DNA of 64,000 bases from Pseudo-nitzschia pungens (taxonomy: Eukaryota > Bacillariophyta > Bacillariophyceae > Bacillariales > Bacillariaceae): NCBI GenBank assembly GCA_037355855.1, contig CM074763.1:434001-498000 (forward strand). The letters run 5' to 3'. How positions within the stretch are numbered: the stretch's first letter is position 1; each line of letters begins with the position of its first letter. Positions 1 to 10,478 of the stretch are shown piece by piece. A program made the translations under genes and the position numbers. Under the pieces are notes generated by a model. It was not told where the DNA came from. It searched no databases and saw only the letters and a program-made list of their open reading frames with translations.

Positions 1-774
1 GCTTATTTTTCGACTCCCATCACATTGCGATGAAATCCCGGGTCGTTTGTCGAAAGTCGAAAGAGGTCGTTTCAAGTCTTTCGAATTAGGTTAAGGTTAC
101 CTGTACAAGTAGGCTTGCCTTTAAAAGCTCTGAAAGTATCATGGAAGAAGTCTTGCGTAAGATCTCTGATGTTTCCTTTCTTTTTTTATTTTAATGCAAG
201 GAATTGTACATTGGCTTGAATACCAACACAGTAAATTACTCGGGGTCAAAGTTTGACGGGGTGCCATGCCGGTAAGGTTGAACCGTGACATGGTACTTTT
301 GAAAGTTGGCAACGTGTTTATGGAATACCGGTAACTTACTCGTACCTAATTCACTTAAAAGTAGTACGATTACTTGATCCATACATCCCAGTTTGACCCC
401 TGCATACCGGTAGCTTACCAGTAGGTACGATGCCGCCAAGCACAAAATAACAAGCACTATGTCTGTCTCTCAGATGTTGCGTCAATCATCATCCAGCGCG
501 CGCTTCCCGGAATTCAAACTAATGAGAAAAAACGATGACGTTGTCGCGAAAAACTTTTTAGTCACACACGGGTTGAGGAAATGCCCGGTAAGCATGATGT
601 TTGCTGTTGTCATGAACTCACTCCGATCATTGTACGGCTGCGCTAAATCCGCTTGGTAGGACACGCATCGCTCCGGTATCCACTTCTTTCGCGCAGTTTC
701 ACGTCTTGGCATTGTCTTGTGGCAGAGCTGTTTCAAAAAGGACCATCTCAAAGAAAGGACTCAAGGTTGAAACC
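1..774. other. Left-end intergenic region upstream of the elongase
   Basis: No supportable gene. Short open frames on both strands have no family signature and overlap one another. The stretch holds a TAAGGTTAC word at 92-100 and two copies of the palindrome TACCGGTA (326-333, 405-412), both of which recur in other spacers of this window. It is probably the promoter and 5' UTR of the elongase, plus the end of a gene beyond the window. Confidence 0.5.
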
Positions 775-1805
775 ATGTACTCAGCAATTCTCGAAAAGAT
801 TGGAGATGCCATCATCGCATGGGCTGACCCCGAAGACAAGTTCACTGGGTACACCAAGGTACGGAGGGCCAGGTCTCGTTGTCGAGGGAGATTGTTCCGT
901 CTCCTCGTCCGGAGCGTTCCAAACTGCAGGCCACTAAGCATACAGGGCGGATTCGATAATTGGCATTGGGGAATCTGGTTGGAAAAGTTCGCAACGAAGA
1001 TAACTAACAAACTCCTCTCTGTTGTGTCTTTGTTTGTTTGTGTGTTTACCTCGAAATTATTATTCTTTTTTGAACCCAGGGATGGTGGTTGACAGATTTC
1101 ACATCTGCCTTCACCATCGCTCTTGTCTATGTCTTGTTCGTCGTTTTTGGTTCCAAGTTCATGAAGGACAAGCCCGCCATCGACCCGTACCCCATCAAGT
1201 TCTTCTACAATGTGTCTCAGATCATGCTCTGTGCGTACATGACAATCGAAGCCGTTTTCTTGGCGTACCGCAGCGGCTACACCATCACTCCGTGTGTCGC
1301 ATACGACCGTGAGAACCCGCCTCTTGCGAACCTCTTGTGGTTGTTTTACATTTCGAAGGTCTGGGACTTTTGGGACACCATCTTCATCGTCTTGGGAAAG
1401 AAGTGGAGACAGCTTTCGTTCCTCCACGTGTACCACCACACCACCATCTTTTTGTTCTACTGGCTCAACGCAAACGTCTTTTACGACGGTGATATTTACC
1501 TGACCATTGTTCTCAACGGATTCATCCACACCGTCATGTACACGTACTACTTCATCTGCATGCACACCAAGGTTCCAGAAACCGGAAAGTCGCTTCCAAT
1601 CTGGTGGAAGTCTTACTTGACCCTGATGCAGTTGGCTCAATTCGTCACGATGATGTCCCAGGGATCGTACCTAGTCATCAATGGATGCGACAACCTCAAC
1701 TTCCGAATCACCACTACCTACGTCGGATACATCTTGTCGCTCTTCTTCCTTTTCGCTCAATTCTTCGTCCAGTCGTACATGACCCCCAAGAAGAAGAAGG
1801 CCTAG
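775..1805 (+). CDS. ELO-family fatty acid elongase, delta-6-type
   Basis: ER membrane condensing enzyme (3-ketoacyl-CoA synthase) that adds two carbons to long-chain polyunsaturated acyl-CoA. Two exons, 775-858 and 1080-1805, with a GT-AG intron of 221 nt in phase 0, give 269 aa. The His box HVYHH is at about residues 143-147, preceded by the KVWDFWDT segment and followed by MYTYYF. Several hydrophobic spans are present, and the C terminus is lysine-rich (KKKKA), as expected for ER retention. Length and sequence closely match diatom C18 delta-6 elongases that act on stearidonic or gamma-linolenic acid on the way to EPA and DHA. The start is the ATG whose short exon joins in frame to the GWWLTDF segment. 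Family assignment is certain. The substrate is inferred from resemblance and not shown by the sequence alone. Confidence 0.92.
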
Positions 1806-2244
1806 ACTAGCAACAAAACCGAAGACAAAAGTCAATCCGTCGTGAGATTGCTTCGAGTGGACTTGGTGCCTCTACCTGCACTCAGGCAGGATAAGCGTTA
1901 ACAGTAACCATATAAGGATTGTTAAACTGCGCAAGGCGGAGCATAGAAAGAATACGTTTTAATTACGATGCAATTTAATTTATTGGACTTGTCGTCTCGT
2001 CGTATGGTACTTTAACGACTATAGTGTGGGCGCACGACGAACTACGACTTGATCATGTACACATGTGTGGTCCTTAACCTGAAAAACATGTCTACGAAGT
2101 TACAGACGAGAAGCAGAGATGTACTAAAACCGACTTCGGTTCTCTTCAGATTTTTCAAGTATACTAGTACTATGATTAATATCTTTTCAATGGGTTGTCG
2201 AGGGCGTCCTCGCTTCCTGCATCGAAATTCGAAATGCCGACCCC
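1806..2244. other. Convergent 3' spacer
   Basis: AT-rich tail-to-tail spacer between the elongase and the YGGT gene, presumably holding both 3' UTRs and polyadenylation sites. I see no gene or repeat in it. Confidence 0.5.
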
Positions 2245-3164
2245 TTACACTTGCATCAAGAGAGGCGACTCCTTCATGTTTTGCACCTTTTGCTTGTTGT
2301 AGTAGGGCTTGACGGCAAACGGACTGGATTGCTCGAGTTTCTTTCGGGCTTCTGGCGTGACTTCGGCACCCACGGCGGCCGTAACGTTGGTCAAAACGTT
2401 CAACAGAACAAAGGCGAGGATCGGACTCAAATCCAGTCCGAAAATAGGAGGAATGAGTCCGCGGAAGAGGTTCAGGTACGGATCGGTGATCTGGTATACC
2501 GGTTGCAAGACACCGATGCCCTGGGCCTGGGGAAACCAGGACAAGAGAACGCGGGCGGTGATGACGAGGTTGTAAATGCTCAAAAAGTTGGCAAAGCCTC
2601 CGACAAAGACTTGTTCCGCGACTCCGTAACCTTCGATCAAGTAAAAAAGAAAGGAAAAACGTTGCATGGACGGCGTTAGATCTGCGAGGGACCATTCGGA
2701 TCGGAATTTGTACGCAACCCCAAAACACAAGCTGGCTGACTAGTCCTCCGATGCCGCAAGGTTTCGAGACAACCCCTCGACAATCCGCGTCGAGCCACGC
2801 CACGTGTAAGAACTCTAGATTGCACCGTCTAGAGTACACGTCGCACTGCATTGAATCGCGTCAATACCGCGTTGCACAGATCTGGTTGATACCTACCCGG
2901 GATGGCCATGGCCGCGCCCTTGGTGGTCGGATTGATGCTGCGTCGGACCGTTCGGGCCATTTGCTGCCGCTCGCTCTCGGCTCGGAGGGTCTCGCGACGG
3001 TACATGTTGGTCACCTTGCACGACGAACGCCGCGCCGCAAAAGGAGACGCCTGAACGTCCTTGGTGGCCGACCCACCCAAAAAGACGGACGCCGAGGCCG
3101 TGCTGGCCATGGCGAGGACTCCCGCGAGGAGAACAATGGCGGCTCTGTAGGGTCTGGAAAACAT
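2245..3164 (-). CDS. Plastid YGGT (YlmG/CCB3-like) membrane protein
   Basis: Small membrane protein of the YGGT family. Plastid members are known for cytochrome b6f haem assembly (CCB3) or nucleoid distribution (YlmG). Two exons, 3164-2897 and 2735-2245, with a 161-nt intron (donor GTAGGT, acceptor CAG, phase 1) give about 252 aa. Residues 1-26 form a signal peptide (MFSRPYRAAIVLLAGVLAMA followed by STASAS), then a basic region, consistent with bipartite plastid import. Exon 2 carries two membrane spans around the family signature ITARVLLSWFPQ and the conserved ITDPYLNLFRGLIPP segment, then LDLSPILAFVLLNVL. The C-terminal 45 residues are hydrophilic. The +1 aromatic of the usual diatom ASAFAP motif is not obvious, so plastid routing is likely but not certain. 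The exact member of the family cannot be told from sequence alone. Confidence 0.85.
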
Positions 3165-3899
3165 TTTGACGGCAATTACTGCTGGATTGATTGATTAGTT
3201 GATTGGTTGAATGGAGAATCGATCGATTCGTTTTCGTTCCGGTTTGTTGGGGCTGTGTGACCGATCGCTATCTATCGGTTCGATATGTCGTGGTTCGGTT
3301 TGTCGTTCCAAGCACTCTTTAACGCAGTCACTAGTCAGTCGCAAGGTATCATCATCTAAGCCTTACCGTATCTGATCTTTCGGTTTCGGTTTTCCTCGGC
3401 AAATTCGTTTATTTCGATCGGCTCTCGTCACTCGGTGTCGTCATCAACACTAGACCAGGTATGTTTGATCCGTACGGTATGATATGATACCAAACTGCAA
3501 CGAATCGAATCATCCAAAACCAGGTGTCACAAAACTCAACAAAACATCCGACACGTTCGAATGAATCGTTGAAAACACAGGCTATGGGTCATCATGTTGT
3601 AAGACCTCACCAGGTAAAACCTTACCTGTATCGTCTTATCTCAATGCTGAATGAATGAACTAGTCTCTTCAACAACAATCTCGGCAAGCCAAGACTAAGG
3701 AAGTTCTTCGTGGCGCGACAACCTGAAAAGTTGATCGTTTATGAACAACTCACAACGAAGTCACAAAAAAAAGTATTTTTCATAAAAAAGCTATGAATTC
3801 ATGGTGTAGCACGTAACAGAGACACAAGAACACCATCCGACCTGTACCGTCTCGAGAGCGAAAGATTGTCTGCATCCTTCCAACACTGAGAAGAACACA
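3165..3899. other. Divergent promoter region (YGGT / acyl-CoA ligase)
   Basis: The 735-bp spacer between divergent start codons holds no supportable gene. It is rich in CGATCG/TCGGTTCG-type words near 3215-3300 and has an AACCTTACC word near 3609, a variant of the GTAAGGTTAC motif discussed in the findings. Confidence 0.45.
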
Positions 3900-6029
3900 A
3901 TGAAACGGGATCGACCGACCACCCAACACGGGAACAGCGCGAGCCCAGAAACGCTGTTCCTTGCGTCGGACCTGGCCTTCCCCTCTGGCTCGCCCTCGGG
4001 CTCGCTGCCCTGTTGCGTGCTCCACCAGCCCCGAGACCCGCCCAAAGTCTTGTCCTATGCCTCGTTTGCGGAGTGCCTCGAGCTGCACCGCAAGTGGCTG
4101 GCCAGCACGATTCGGACTGCGATGGCCTCTTGTGGGGAACAAGAACTTGTGACGACGAACGATGGCACCGATTCCGACGTCGTGGTGGCGTACGTTTCGG
4201 GAAACGCACCGGACGCGCTGCTATCGGTACTGGCGTGCACATCCCCGTCTCTGAAACCGGCAATCCCGGCTCTTTTGAACACCCGGTGGACGCCGTCCGA
4301 GATGGTGAGCTCGTTGCGATCGCGGGTTGCCACAAAGAGGGCGATCACCATAGTGCTGCACGACGGCAGTGAGGCGCTGGAGCGCGTGGCAATCCGGGTA
4401 TCGAACGATCTGAAGCGGGATGCGGCAACCAACTCGCACCAACAACACTCCTCTCTCTGTCTGGCCATTCCGAAATTCTCCGGGGATTGGTTCGAGCAAC
4501 CATCCCCCGTCCCCGCCGCTTTTCCCGCACAGGGATTTGGCAGCCATCACCAATATCACCACCGCGACACCGATCGCTCCGTCCGAGACCGGATCCGGAG
4601 GGTTTCGCAAATCGGGAGCGGGAGCGACGCCCTGATTCTCTTCACGTCCGGAACAACCGGCGGCTCGAAGGGCGTTCGCTTGTCCCACCGTGCGTTGCTG
4701 GTGCAATCCCTGGCCAAGCTCGGCGAGCCCTGCGGGTACTCGTCGGCCACCGCCATGCTGGCAACGACGGTTCCGCTCTTTCACGTCGGGGGCCTGAGCA
4801 GCTTTGTCGCGGTGTTGCTCGCGAGGGGGAAGCTGGTCTTTCCGGCGCGGGACGCCGGGCACGCGAACAGCAGCAGCAGCAGCAGCACTAGTTTTCGGGT
4901 GGACGACATTCCCCGATCGATGCAACAAAAGGTCCTGCCGGCCAACACCCTCGTGGTCGTGCCGGCCATGCTCTCTGCCTGGTTTGCATCCTCCGACGCG
5001 GCTACGACTGCGAATACGACCACCACCAGAAAATTAACAACGGCGACGGGAACGAAAGAACAATACCCGAATACCCGCTGCGTGTTGATAGGGGGACAAT
5101 CGGCATCCCACGGAATGATCCAACGACTCAAGCACGTCTTTCCCAATGCCAGAATTGCCCAAACCTATGCCTGTACCGAAACCGCGTCGAGCATGACGTT
5201 TCTCTCGCTAACAGAGAACAACAACAACAACAAAAATAACAACGCCAGCGCCAGCGCCAACGCCAATGAGCGCTCCGACAATACCGGAAAAGCCATGGGT
5301 GGGGACTGCGTTGGCAAGCCCCCGGATCACATCCAGGTCTTGATCTACCCCCGTCGCGACGACGACGGCGAAGGCGGTGATAATGATTCCAAGCTCCCGA
5401 AAGCAAAATCCGAGCCCATTGTGGAGCCCTTTCGACTCGGACTCATTGCGACGCGCGGACCCCACGTAATGAACGGATATTGGAAGCGCGGAGCGCCTAC
5501 GGATTCCAGCACTGTTTTCCACAACACCAAAAACAACAACAACAACAACAACAGCAGCGGCAGCGGCAGCAGCAACCACCACCGATGGTTCGTCAGCACC
5601 GACCTCGGATTCTGGGACGACGGGGGACGCCTCTGGTTTGGTGGCCGGGCCAAGGATGTTGTCCGAACGGGCGGCGAAACGGTTCTGGCCCGGGAGGTCG
5701 AAGCGGTCCTCTCGGGGCATCCGGGCGTGGCCGAGTGCGCCGTCTTTCCGCGCCGGGACGACCGATACGGGGAAGCCGTGGCGTGCGCTTTGGTTCCGGC
5801 CGCTCGAAAGGCCGGTCCGGATGACGTTCCCGACCTCGATCTCGATCTGGCGGCCATCAAGAACTGGTGCCGGCAACGGGGACTGGCCGGGTACAAGCAG
5901 CCCAAATTCGTGGTGCGGGTCGATTCGTTGCCGCGAAACTCGTCCGGAAAATTGCTCAAGCACGAGCTGATAGCGCGGTTTGGGAATGCGATGAAACCTA
6001 CAACTCCTGTGGCACGAAGCAAACTATAA
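3900..6029 (+). CDS. AMP-forming acyl-CoA ligase, OSB-CoA ligase (MenE)-like, with PTS1
   Basis: ANL-superfamily adenylate-forming ligase, intronless, 709 aa. The AMP-binding P-loop FTSGTTGGSKGVRLSHRA is at about residues 246-263, the adenine-binding TYACTETAS at about 420-428, the STDLGFWDDGGRLWFGGRAKD hinge region near 564-585, and the C-terminal catalytic lysine motif NSSGKLLKHEL near 679-689. Among subfamilies it most resembles 2-succinylbenzoate-CoA ligases (MenE, plant AAE14), which activate o-succinylbenzoate in phylloquinone synthesis. The length exceeds the usual 450-560 aa because of Asn/Ser/His-rich insertions at about residues 325-335, 440-460 and 545-560, encoded by AAC and AGC runs. 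The last three residues are SKL, a canonical peroxisomal PTS1, and there is no obvious N-terminal signal peptide. The ligase fold is certain. The OSB substrate is inferred. A different peroxisomal acyl-CoA synthetase is the main alternative. Confidence 0.8.
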   Translation: MKRDRPTTQHGNSASPETLFLASDLAFPSGSPSGSLPCCVLHQPRDPPKVLSYASFAECLELHRKWLASTIRTAMASCGEQELVTTNDGTDSDVVVAYVSGNAPDALLSVLACTSPSLKPAIPALLNTRWTPSEMVSSLRSRVATKRAITIVLHDGSEALERVAIRVSNDLKRDAATNSHQQHSSLCLAIPKFSGDWFEQPSPVPAAFPAQGFGSHHQYHHRDTDRSVRDRIRRVSQIGSGSDALILFTSGTTGGSKGVRLSHRALLVQSLAKLGEPCGYSSATAMLATTVPLFHVGGLSSFVAVLLARGKLVFPARDAGHANSSSSSSTSFRVDDIPRSMQQKVLPANTLVVVPAMLSAWFASSDAATTANTTTTRKLTTATGTKEQYPNTRCVLIGGQSASHGMIQRLKHVFPNARIAQTYACTETASSMTFLSLTENNNNNKNNNASASANANERSDNTGKAMGGDCVGKPPDHIQVLIYPRRDDDGEGGDNDSKLPKAKSEPIVEPFRLGLIATRGPHVMNGYWKRGAPTDSSTVFHNTKNNNNNNNSSGSGSSNHHRWFVSTDLGFWDDGGRLWFGGRAKDVVRTGGETVLAREVEAVLSGHPGVAECAVFPRRDDRYGEAVACALVPAARKAGPDDVPDLDLDLAAIKNWCRQRGLAGYKQPKFVVRVDSLPRNSSGKLLKHELIARFGNAMKPTTPVARSKL

Positions 6030-6226
6030 CGACAACGCTGTAATTGTAGATAATACGACCGGTCACCATTGGTGCGAACGAACCAATCGAATCGCAAAAA
6101 GAATTTTTTTTAGAGTTGCAGGATGATTTACGTTTACACAAATTGGTGCTAAGAAATGCATCGAGACTAGCGTTCTCGGTATTTGCGAGGTTGGTGGCAC
6201 GAACGCACGCACTCGCACGGCAGCAA

Positions 6227-7462
6227 TTACCGCTTGTTCTTTCCCATTCCCTTGGACATTCGCTTCTGCAGTTTCTTGACCTTCTTCTCGACCTTCTTGT
6301 CCAGGGCGGCGCGCTTGCTGAGGTTTCCGGCACCGGCCTTGACCGCGGTGACGTTCTTTTTCTTTTCTCCTCGCTTTCGCTTGTTGGTTCCGAGAGCCTC
6401 CTTTGTTTGCTTGGCAATGATTCTTCGAAAGGCGCCGACCGTGACCTTTTCGGTGGTTTGCGCTGCACTGGGCTTGCTCTTGGGCCTTTCCGCATCGCCC
6501 TTGCGTCCCTTGAAGCGCTTGCCGCAGACCATGACGCGTATTTTCTTTTTCATGTACGTCGACTCGTGGAGCTTGAGCGCCGTCGGAACCATGTTTTTCT
6601 CCCGAAACAGAACGTATCCAAATCCCTTGCACTGGAAGGTTTCCTTGTCGCGGACGATGCGGACTCCCAGAACGTCCCCGGGTTCCAGCACGCAGCCCTC
6701 CTCGAAGTGCTCCTGCAGGGTCGTTTCGTTGGAAGCGTACGGCAGGTTTCCGACAAAGACGCTGCGCGATGGATCCACCGTCGGAGTGGCGCGGTCGACG
6801 CGGATTTTGGTGCCGTCGAGTTCGAGCTGGTTGTTCAGCTCGAGTGCTTTTTCGACGTCCTCCGCGTTCTTGAAAACGACGTATCCCTGGACCCGGTCCG
6901 TGAGGCTCGAGTCGATCTGATTGGTGTTGACACATACCTTTTTCATCATGTTCTGATTCCCGGCTTGGTCCTGTGGAAGCTTGATCCCCGTGACGGGGAC
7001 GGATCGTATCCGGCTGCTGGCGATCGGTCCGCAGTCCCGGAACAAGGCAGCGAGGGCCTTGCGGGTGATTGTGAGAGGCAGGTTTCCGACAAAGATCGTG
7101 CGGTCTTCGTCCTTCTGATCCGGTTCGTTCTTGGAATCTTCGTTCTCGTTCTCGCTCGCATTCTTTTGTGTTTCTCCGCCCTCGGTTTTGTTGTCGTTGT
7201 TACTGTCGTTGTCGTTGTTATTGTCGTTGTCGTTGCTTTTGGATTTGCGCTTTTTCTTCTTTCGTTTTTTCGACTCGGACGATTCCGTTGGACCGTCGCT
7301 CTTGCTTTCGCCCTCGTCCGACTTTGATTTCTTGCGCTTGGACGCAGCCAGCGGTTGGTGCTGGGGTCGCTCCGGAAGGGCCTCCGATTTTTCGAACAAG
7401 CTCTGGTTGGAGGCCTCCTTTTCCGAGTCGGCGCCAAAAATGGATCCCAACAACGATGACAT
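6227..7462 (-). CDS. Nop12/RBM34-like nucleolar RNA-binding protein, two RRMs
   Basis: Intronless, 411 aa. RRM1 starts at about residue 122 with TIFVGNLPLTI (RNP2) and has an RNP1-like VQGYVVFKN. RRM2 starts near residue 238 with SVFVGNLPYASNE and has RNP1 KGFGYVLFR. The order of a low-complexity lysine-rich N terminus, a long insertion inside RRM1, a tightly spaced RRM2 and a basic coiled-coil tail ending KRMSKGMGKNKR is that of yeast Nop12 and animal RBM34, factors for 25S/28S rRNA maturation in the nucleolus. Residues 60-115 are Lys, Asp, Asn and Glu repeats encoded by simple triplets. The start is the first ATG of the open frame. It is convergent with the upstream ligase gene, with 197 bp between stops. 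Confidence 0.85.
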   Translation of the reverse strand: MSSLLGSIFGADSEKEASNQSLFEKSEALPERPQHQPLAASKRKKSKSDEGESKSDGPTESSESKKRKKKKRKSKSNDNDNNNDNDSNNDNKTEGGETQKNASENENEDSKNEPDQKDEDRTIFVGNLPLTITRKALAALFRDCGPIASSRIRSVPVTGIKLPQDQAGNQNMMKKVCVNTNQIDSSLTDRVQGYVVFKNAEDVEKALELNNQLELDGTKIRVDRATPTVDPSRSVFVGNLPYASNETTLQEHFEEGCVLEPGDVLGVRIVRDKETFQCKGFGYVLFREKNMVPTALKLHESTYMKKKIRVMVCGKRFKGRKGDAERPKSKPSAAQTTEKVTVGAFRRIIAKQTKEALGTNKRKRGEKKKNVTAVKAGAGNLSKRAALDKKVEKKVKKLQKRMSKGMGKNKR

Positions 7463-8046
7463 CTTTCAGGTTTTCAGACTTTTATGCTTCAAGGGCGCTT
7501 CGAAATGGGTCTATAGAGAGGCACACAAGCGCGAGTAGGATCTGCTCCTTCAAATTCGTGTATCGATTGCACTTCCGGGCTCGGAAGCGGTTTGTACAAC
7601 GATGGTGTTCGAATAGATCAGGGTGCAGCAGACAAAGCAAACGATGAGTCGCAAAATTGTTGAATTCTCTCGTGCCTTTCGTGAACTTGCGATCCGAATG
7701 AATGGATGTCGGAGAGCTCATGACTCAATCAATCACGAGTTTCGAAAATTCTCAAAGTCTCAAAGAATATCAAAACTCTCATTGTCTGGATATGATAGTA
7801 TGTATCATACTATCATACATATCTTAACTTTTCGCCATTCACCGTAGTGATAATTTGATAAGTATATATAGTAGCTATTATAGGTACAATGATAGCAACT
7901 CACAATACGACCTAACGATCAACGATGACAGACATCGACGATTGACGATCGACGATCCACAATTCATCGTCTATCCACAATTCAACAATCCAACACAACA
8001 TGATTGCTCAACTCCCGTCCACAAGTAAGGTTACGTAGTGCTCACA
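7463..8046. other. Divergent promoter region (Nop12-like / helicase)
   Basis: 584-bp spacer with no supportable gene. It is AT-rich, with a TATATATAG stretch near 7864, a run of degenerate GACGATTGACGATC-type repeats at about 7915-7975, and a perfect GTAAGGTTAC word at 8025-8034, just before the helicase start. Confidence 0.45.
8025..8034 (+). promoter_or_regulatory. GTAAGGTTAC motif, helicase promoter
   Basis: Perfect 10-mer, 12 bp before the helicase start codon. One of five exact copies in the window, all intergenic. Function is inferred only from enrichment and position. Confidence 0.35.
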
Positions 8047-9585
8047 ATGGCTGTGTTTCGAGTGCTATTCCTGTTCTTGAGTCAATTGTCTCTGCTTCAC
8101 AGTTTCCTAGTGAAACCCTTGATCTATCGGTCTTCCGCCGTCGATGTTCACGAACGCATCAACAACAAGCTTTCCGCGACACGAAACCGAAACGATGCAT
8201 TCGACCTCGTGGACGAGGGTTTGATCGAGGCTCTGTCCCAAAATTTTGGCATAATCGAACCAAACGAGGTACAAAACACCAGCCTACCGATCGCCCTTCG
8301 CGGGGACAATCTCCTGGTCGTTGCCCAAACCGGATCGGGCAAGACGCTCTCGTTTTTGTTGCCGATACTCCAGCGTCTCCACCATCGCGATTCGCTCGTG
8401 TCGTCGTCGACGGCGACATTAACATCGGCAACACCAGCAAAAACATCGACGGCATCAATACCACCGTCAACAGAATCATCTCATCGATTCTCCGCCCTTG
8501 TAATCGGACCGACGCCCGAGCTTCTGGCGCAGCACGCCGCTACCGCCGCAAAGCTCTCGCCCCGCCTCGCGGATCGGATCTTGTTCCGGACACCGGACCA
8601 ACTGCTGCTGATGCTGGGCGACAACAAAGACGAAATCAAAAATGAATCCAAAACCGAAACCGAAACATCACCCGGCGCAGACAATGGTTGCGACAACGGC
8701 GACTTGCTGGAGGGCATCGAGATTGTGGCCATCGACGAGGTCGATGCGGTCCTCTGCGGATCGGAATTCGACGAGGCCGTTCCCGCATCGTCGGAAGCGC
8801 TCCTCTCTGGCTTGCCGGCCGATGCGCAGCGCATCCTGACCACGGCGCATCTCACCCGCGCCCACACGCTGGTTTTGAAGGAGCTGTTCCCGGACATCGA
8901 GACGGTCCGCCAGAGCAGCAACGCGCGGCGCGTTCTGGTCCCCACGCTCCGGCAGGTCTTTCATTACTTTCGCGGCGAAACGCAGCGGGACAAGCTCGAC
9001 AAGCTGGGGGAGGTGCTGTTGCTTGGAGGATCGAGAGGGGAGTCAAAAGGTGCACCAAAACAACAACAGCAACAAAAGCAGCAGCAGCAGCAGCCGCAGC
9101 AAAAATATCCCATCACGATGGTCTTCTGCAAGGACGAGTGCGAAGTCGAACTCGTCCACTCATACCTCTTGGAGAGCGCATCGGACCGGGCCGCAACATT
9201 TGCTCCGAGCATGCTGCACGCGGGAATGCCACCGGACGAACGGGCGCTGGCCCTCTCGGACTTTCGTTCCGGGAAGAACACAATGCTGGTGACACACGAG
9301 TTGGCGGCACGCGGACTCGACGTTCCTTCTGTAAAACACGTGGTGCTCTTTGATACCCCCACCGACGTGACGGCCTTTGTGCACCGAGCGGGCCGCACCG
9401 CACGAGCCGGAGCCGACGGTGTCGTGACGTGCCTCGTGGCATCATCATCGTCGTCGTCGTCGTTTGGACACCACACACCGCTCCACGCGCTGATGGACGC
9501 CCCCAAGCTGGAGTTTGCCAAGGCCGGAGACCTTCCCGATGAAGACGACGATGACGACGACAACGACGACGACGACACTCGGTGA
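8047..9585 (+). CDS. DEAD-box-family RNA helicase with DEVD motif, plastid-type presequence
   Basis: 512 aa, intronless. Start chosen at ATG 8047 because it begins a clean signal peptide (MAVFRVLFLFLSQLSLLHSF) followed by LVKPL, resembling the diatom plastid cleavage context. Helicase core: Q motif around NEVQ (about residue 79); Walker A AQTGSGKT (about 98-105); motif Ia-like PTPELLAQ; motif II IDEVD (about residue 235, Val replacing Ala of DEAD); motif III region TTAHLT in place of SAT; motif V-like THELAARGLDVP; motif VI HRAGRTARAG. Insertions are rich in Ser/Thr (near 120-150), Lys/Asn/Glu (near 195-220) and Gln (near 340-355). The C terminus is an Asp run. Family is DEAD-box-like RNA helicase. 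The plastid location is inferred. The target RNA is unknown. Confidence 0.85.
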   Translation: MAVFRVLFLFLSQLSLLHSFLVKPLIYRSSAVDVHERINNKLSATRNRNDAFDLVDEGLIEALSQNFGIIEPNEVQNTSLPIALRGDNLLVVAQTGSGKTLSFLLPILQRLHHRDSLVSSSTATLTSATPAKTSTASIPPSTESSHRFSALVIGPTPELLAQHAATAAKLSPRLADRILFRTPDQLLLMLGDNKDEIKNESKTETETSPGADNGCDNGDLLEGIEIVAIDEVDAVLCGSEFDEAVPASSEALLSGLPADAQRILTTAHLTRAHTLVLKELFPDIETVRQSSNARRVLVPTLRQVFHYFRGETQRDKLDKLGEVLLLGGSRGESKGAPKQQQQQKQQQQQPQQKYPITMVFCKDECEVELVHSYLLESASDRAATFAPSMLHAGMPPDERALALSDFRSGKNTMLVTHELAARGLDVPSVKHVVLFDTPTDVTAFVHRAGRTARAGADGVVTCLVASSSSSSSFGHHTPLHALMDAPKLEFAKAGDLPDEDDDDDDNDDDDTR

Positions 9586-10478
9586 TATCATCCGAGTACC
9601 ATTTGAGGACAACCGAATTTGGTTTGCGATACTCCACCATTCATAATCTTGCCATGGACCCCCGGGAGGTTGCTCGTTTGTTGGTTGGCGTCTCTCTCTG
9701 TCTACCACATGTTGCCATGATGAGTGTACTACGTGTACCTCGTTTTGGTAGGTTGTCCATTTTCCATTTCTCCTGATTGTTCCTCCATCGGACCGCCACA
9801 AGATAAGGCCTTTTTGATCAAACGTGCACTCATTCGACTTCGAAACGTGCCATTAGGTGCATTATCAGAATGCAGAATTCAGAATTCTGTACGAGAAGCC
9901 TTACGAATGATGTACAACATCATCATTATGCATCATACCGTTCGCTTCCACCAAGATGCCAATGCCGTTAAGTATCATTACGCACGTGTACTATCCGTTG
10001 TCCTCTTATCTTACTCGGTCATAATGACGATGATGCCGAGGAGGAGGACGACGTCATGCCTGAAAACGAAAACTGTCGCGTGCGCAAAGCGAAATACTAA
10101 TGCCTATATTACGAAGTGCTCTTATTGATATTTCTCTGTTCCGTTACCGGATGGATCTGTCAATGAGTTGGATGGACGGGTGGATGGACGGGTGGATGGA
10201 TGGGTGGATGGATGGATTGACAATTGACACCTTGGTAAGATTGACACCTCGTTTCTTGTTGGAAAAGGCGAAAGAACAATGCAGCATTAATTTGTTGCCC
10301 AAACAAGGCATACTAGATATTAGTTGCCGATCGATCGGACCGATCGATCAATGGATTGCATTGCTTAGCTTTGCGTTGCATCACAAAACGAACATACCAA
10401 CTAAGTTTATCGGTACCGTACATAAATCCACATCTTTTGTTCAATAGTATTATTATTATTTGTAGTACTGTTTCCCCC
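9586..10478. other. Intergenic region with a GGATGGACGGGT minisatellite
   Basis: About 890 bp without a supportable gene between two same-strand genes. The only clear structure is the short tandem repeat at 10170-10218, listed separately. Small open frames here have no ATG-initiated protein with recognisable features. Confidence 0.45.
10170..10218. repeat. Short tandem repeat, unit close to GGATGGACGGGT
   Basis: About 49 bp of tandem GGATGGACGGGT and GGATGGATGGGT units decaying into GGATGGATT, in the spacer upstream of the first ankyrin gene. Ordinary minisatellite. Confidence 0.85.

Noticed and set aside
482..751. Small open frames (89 codons minus, 66 codons plus) upstream of the elongase.
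   Set aside because: Overlapping each other, no motifs, and located in the likely promoter and 5' UTR.
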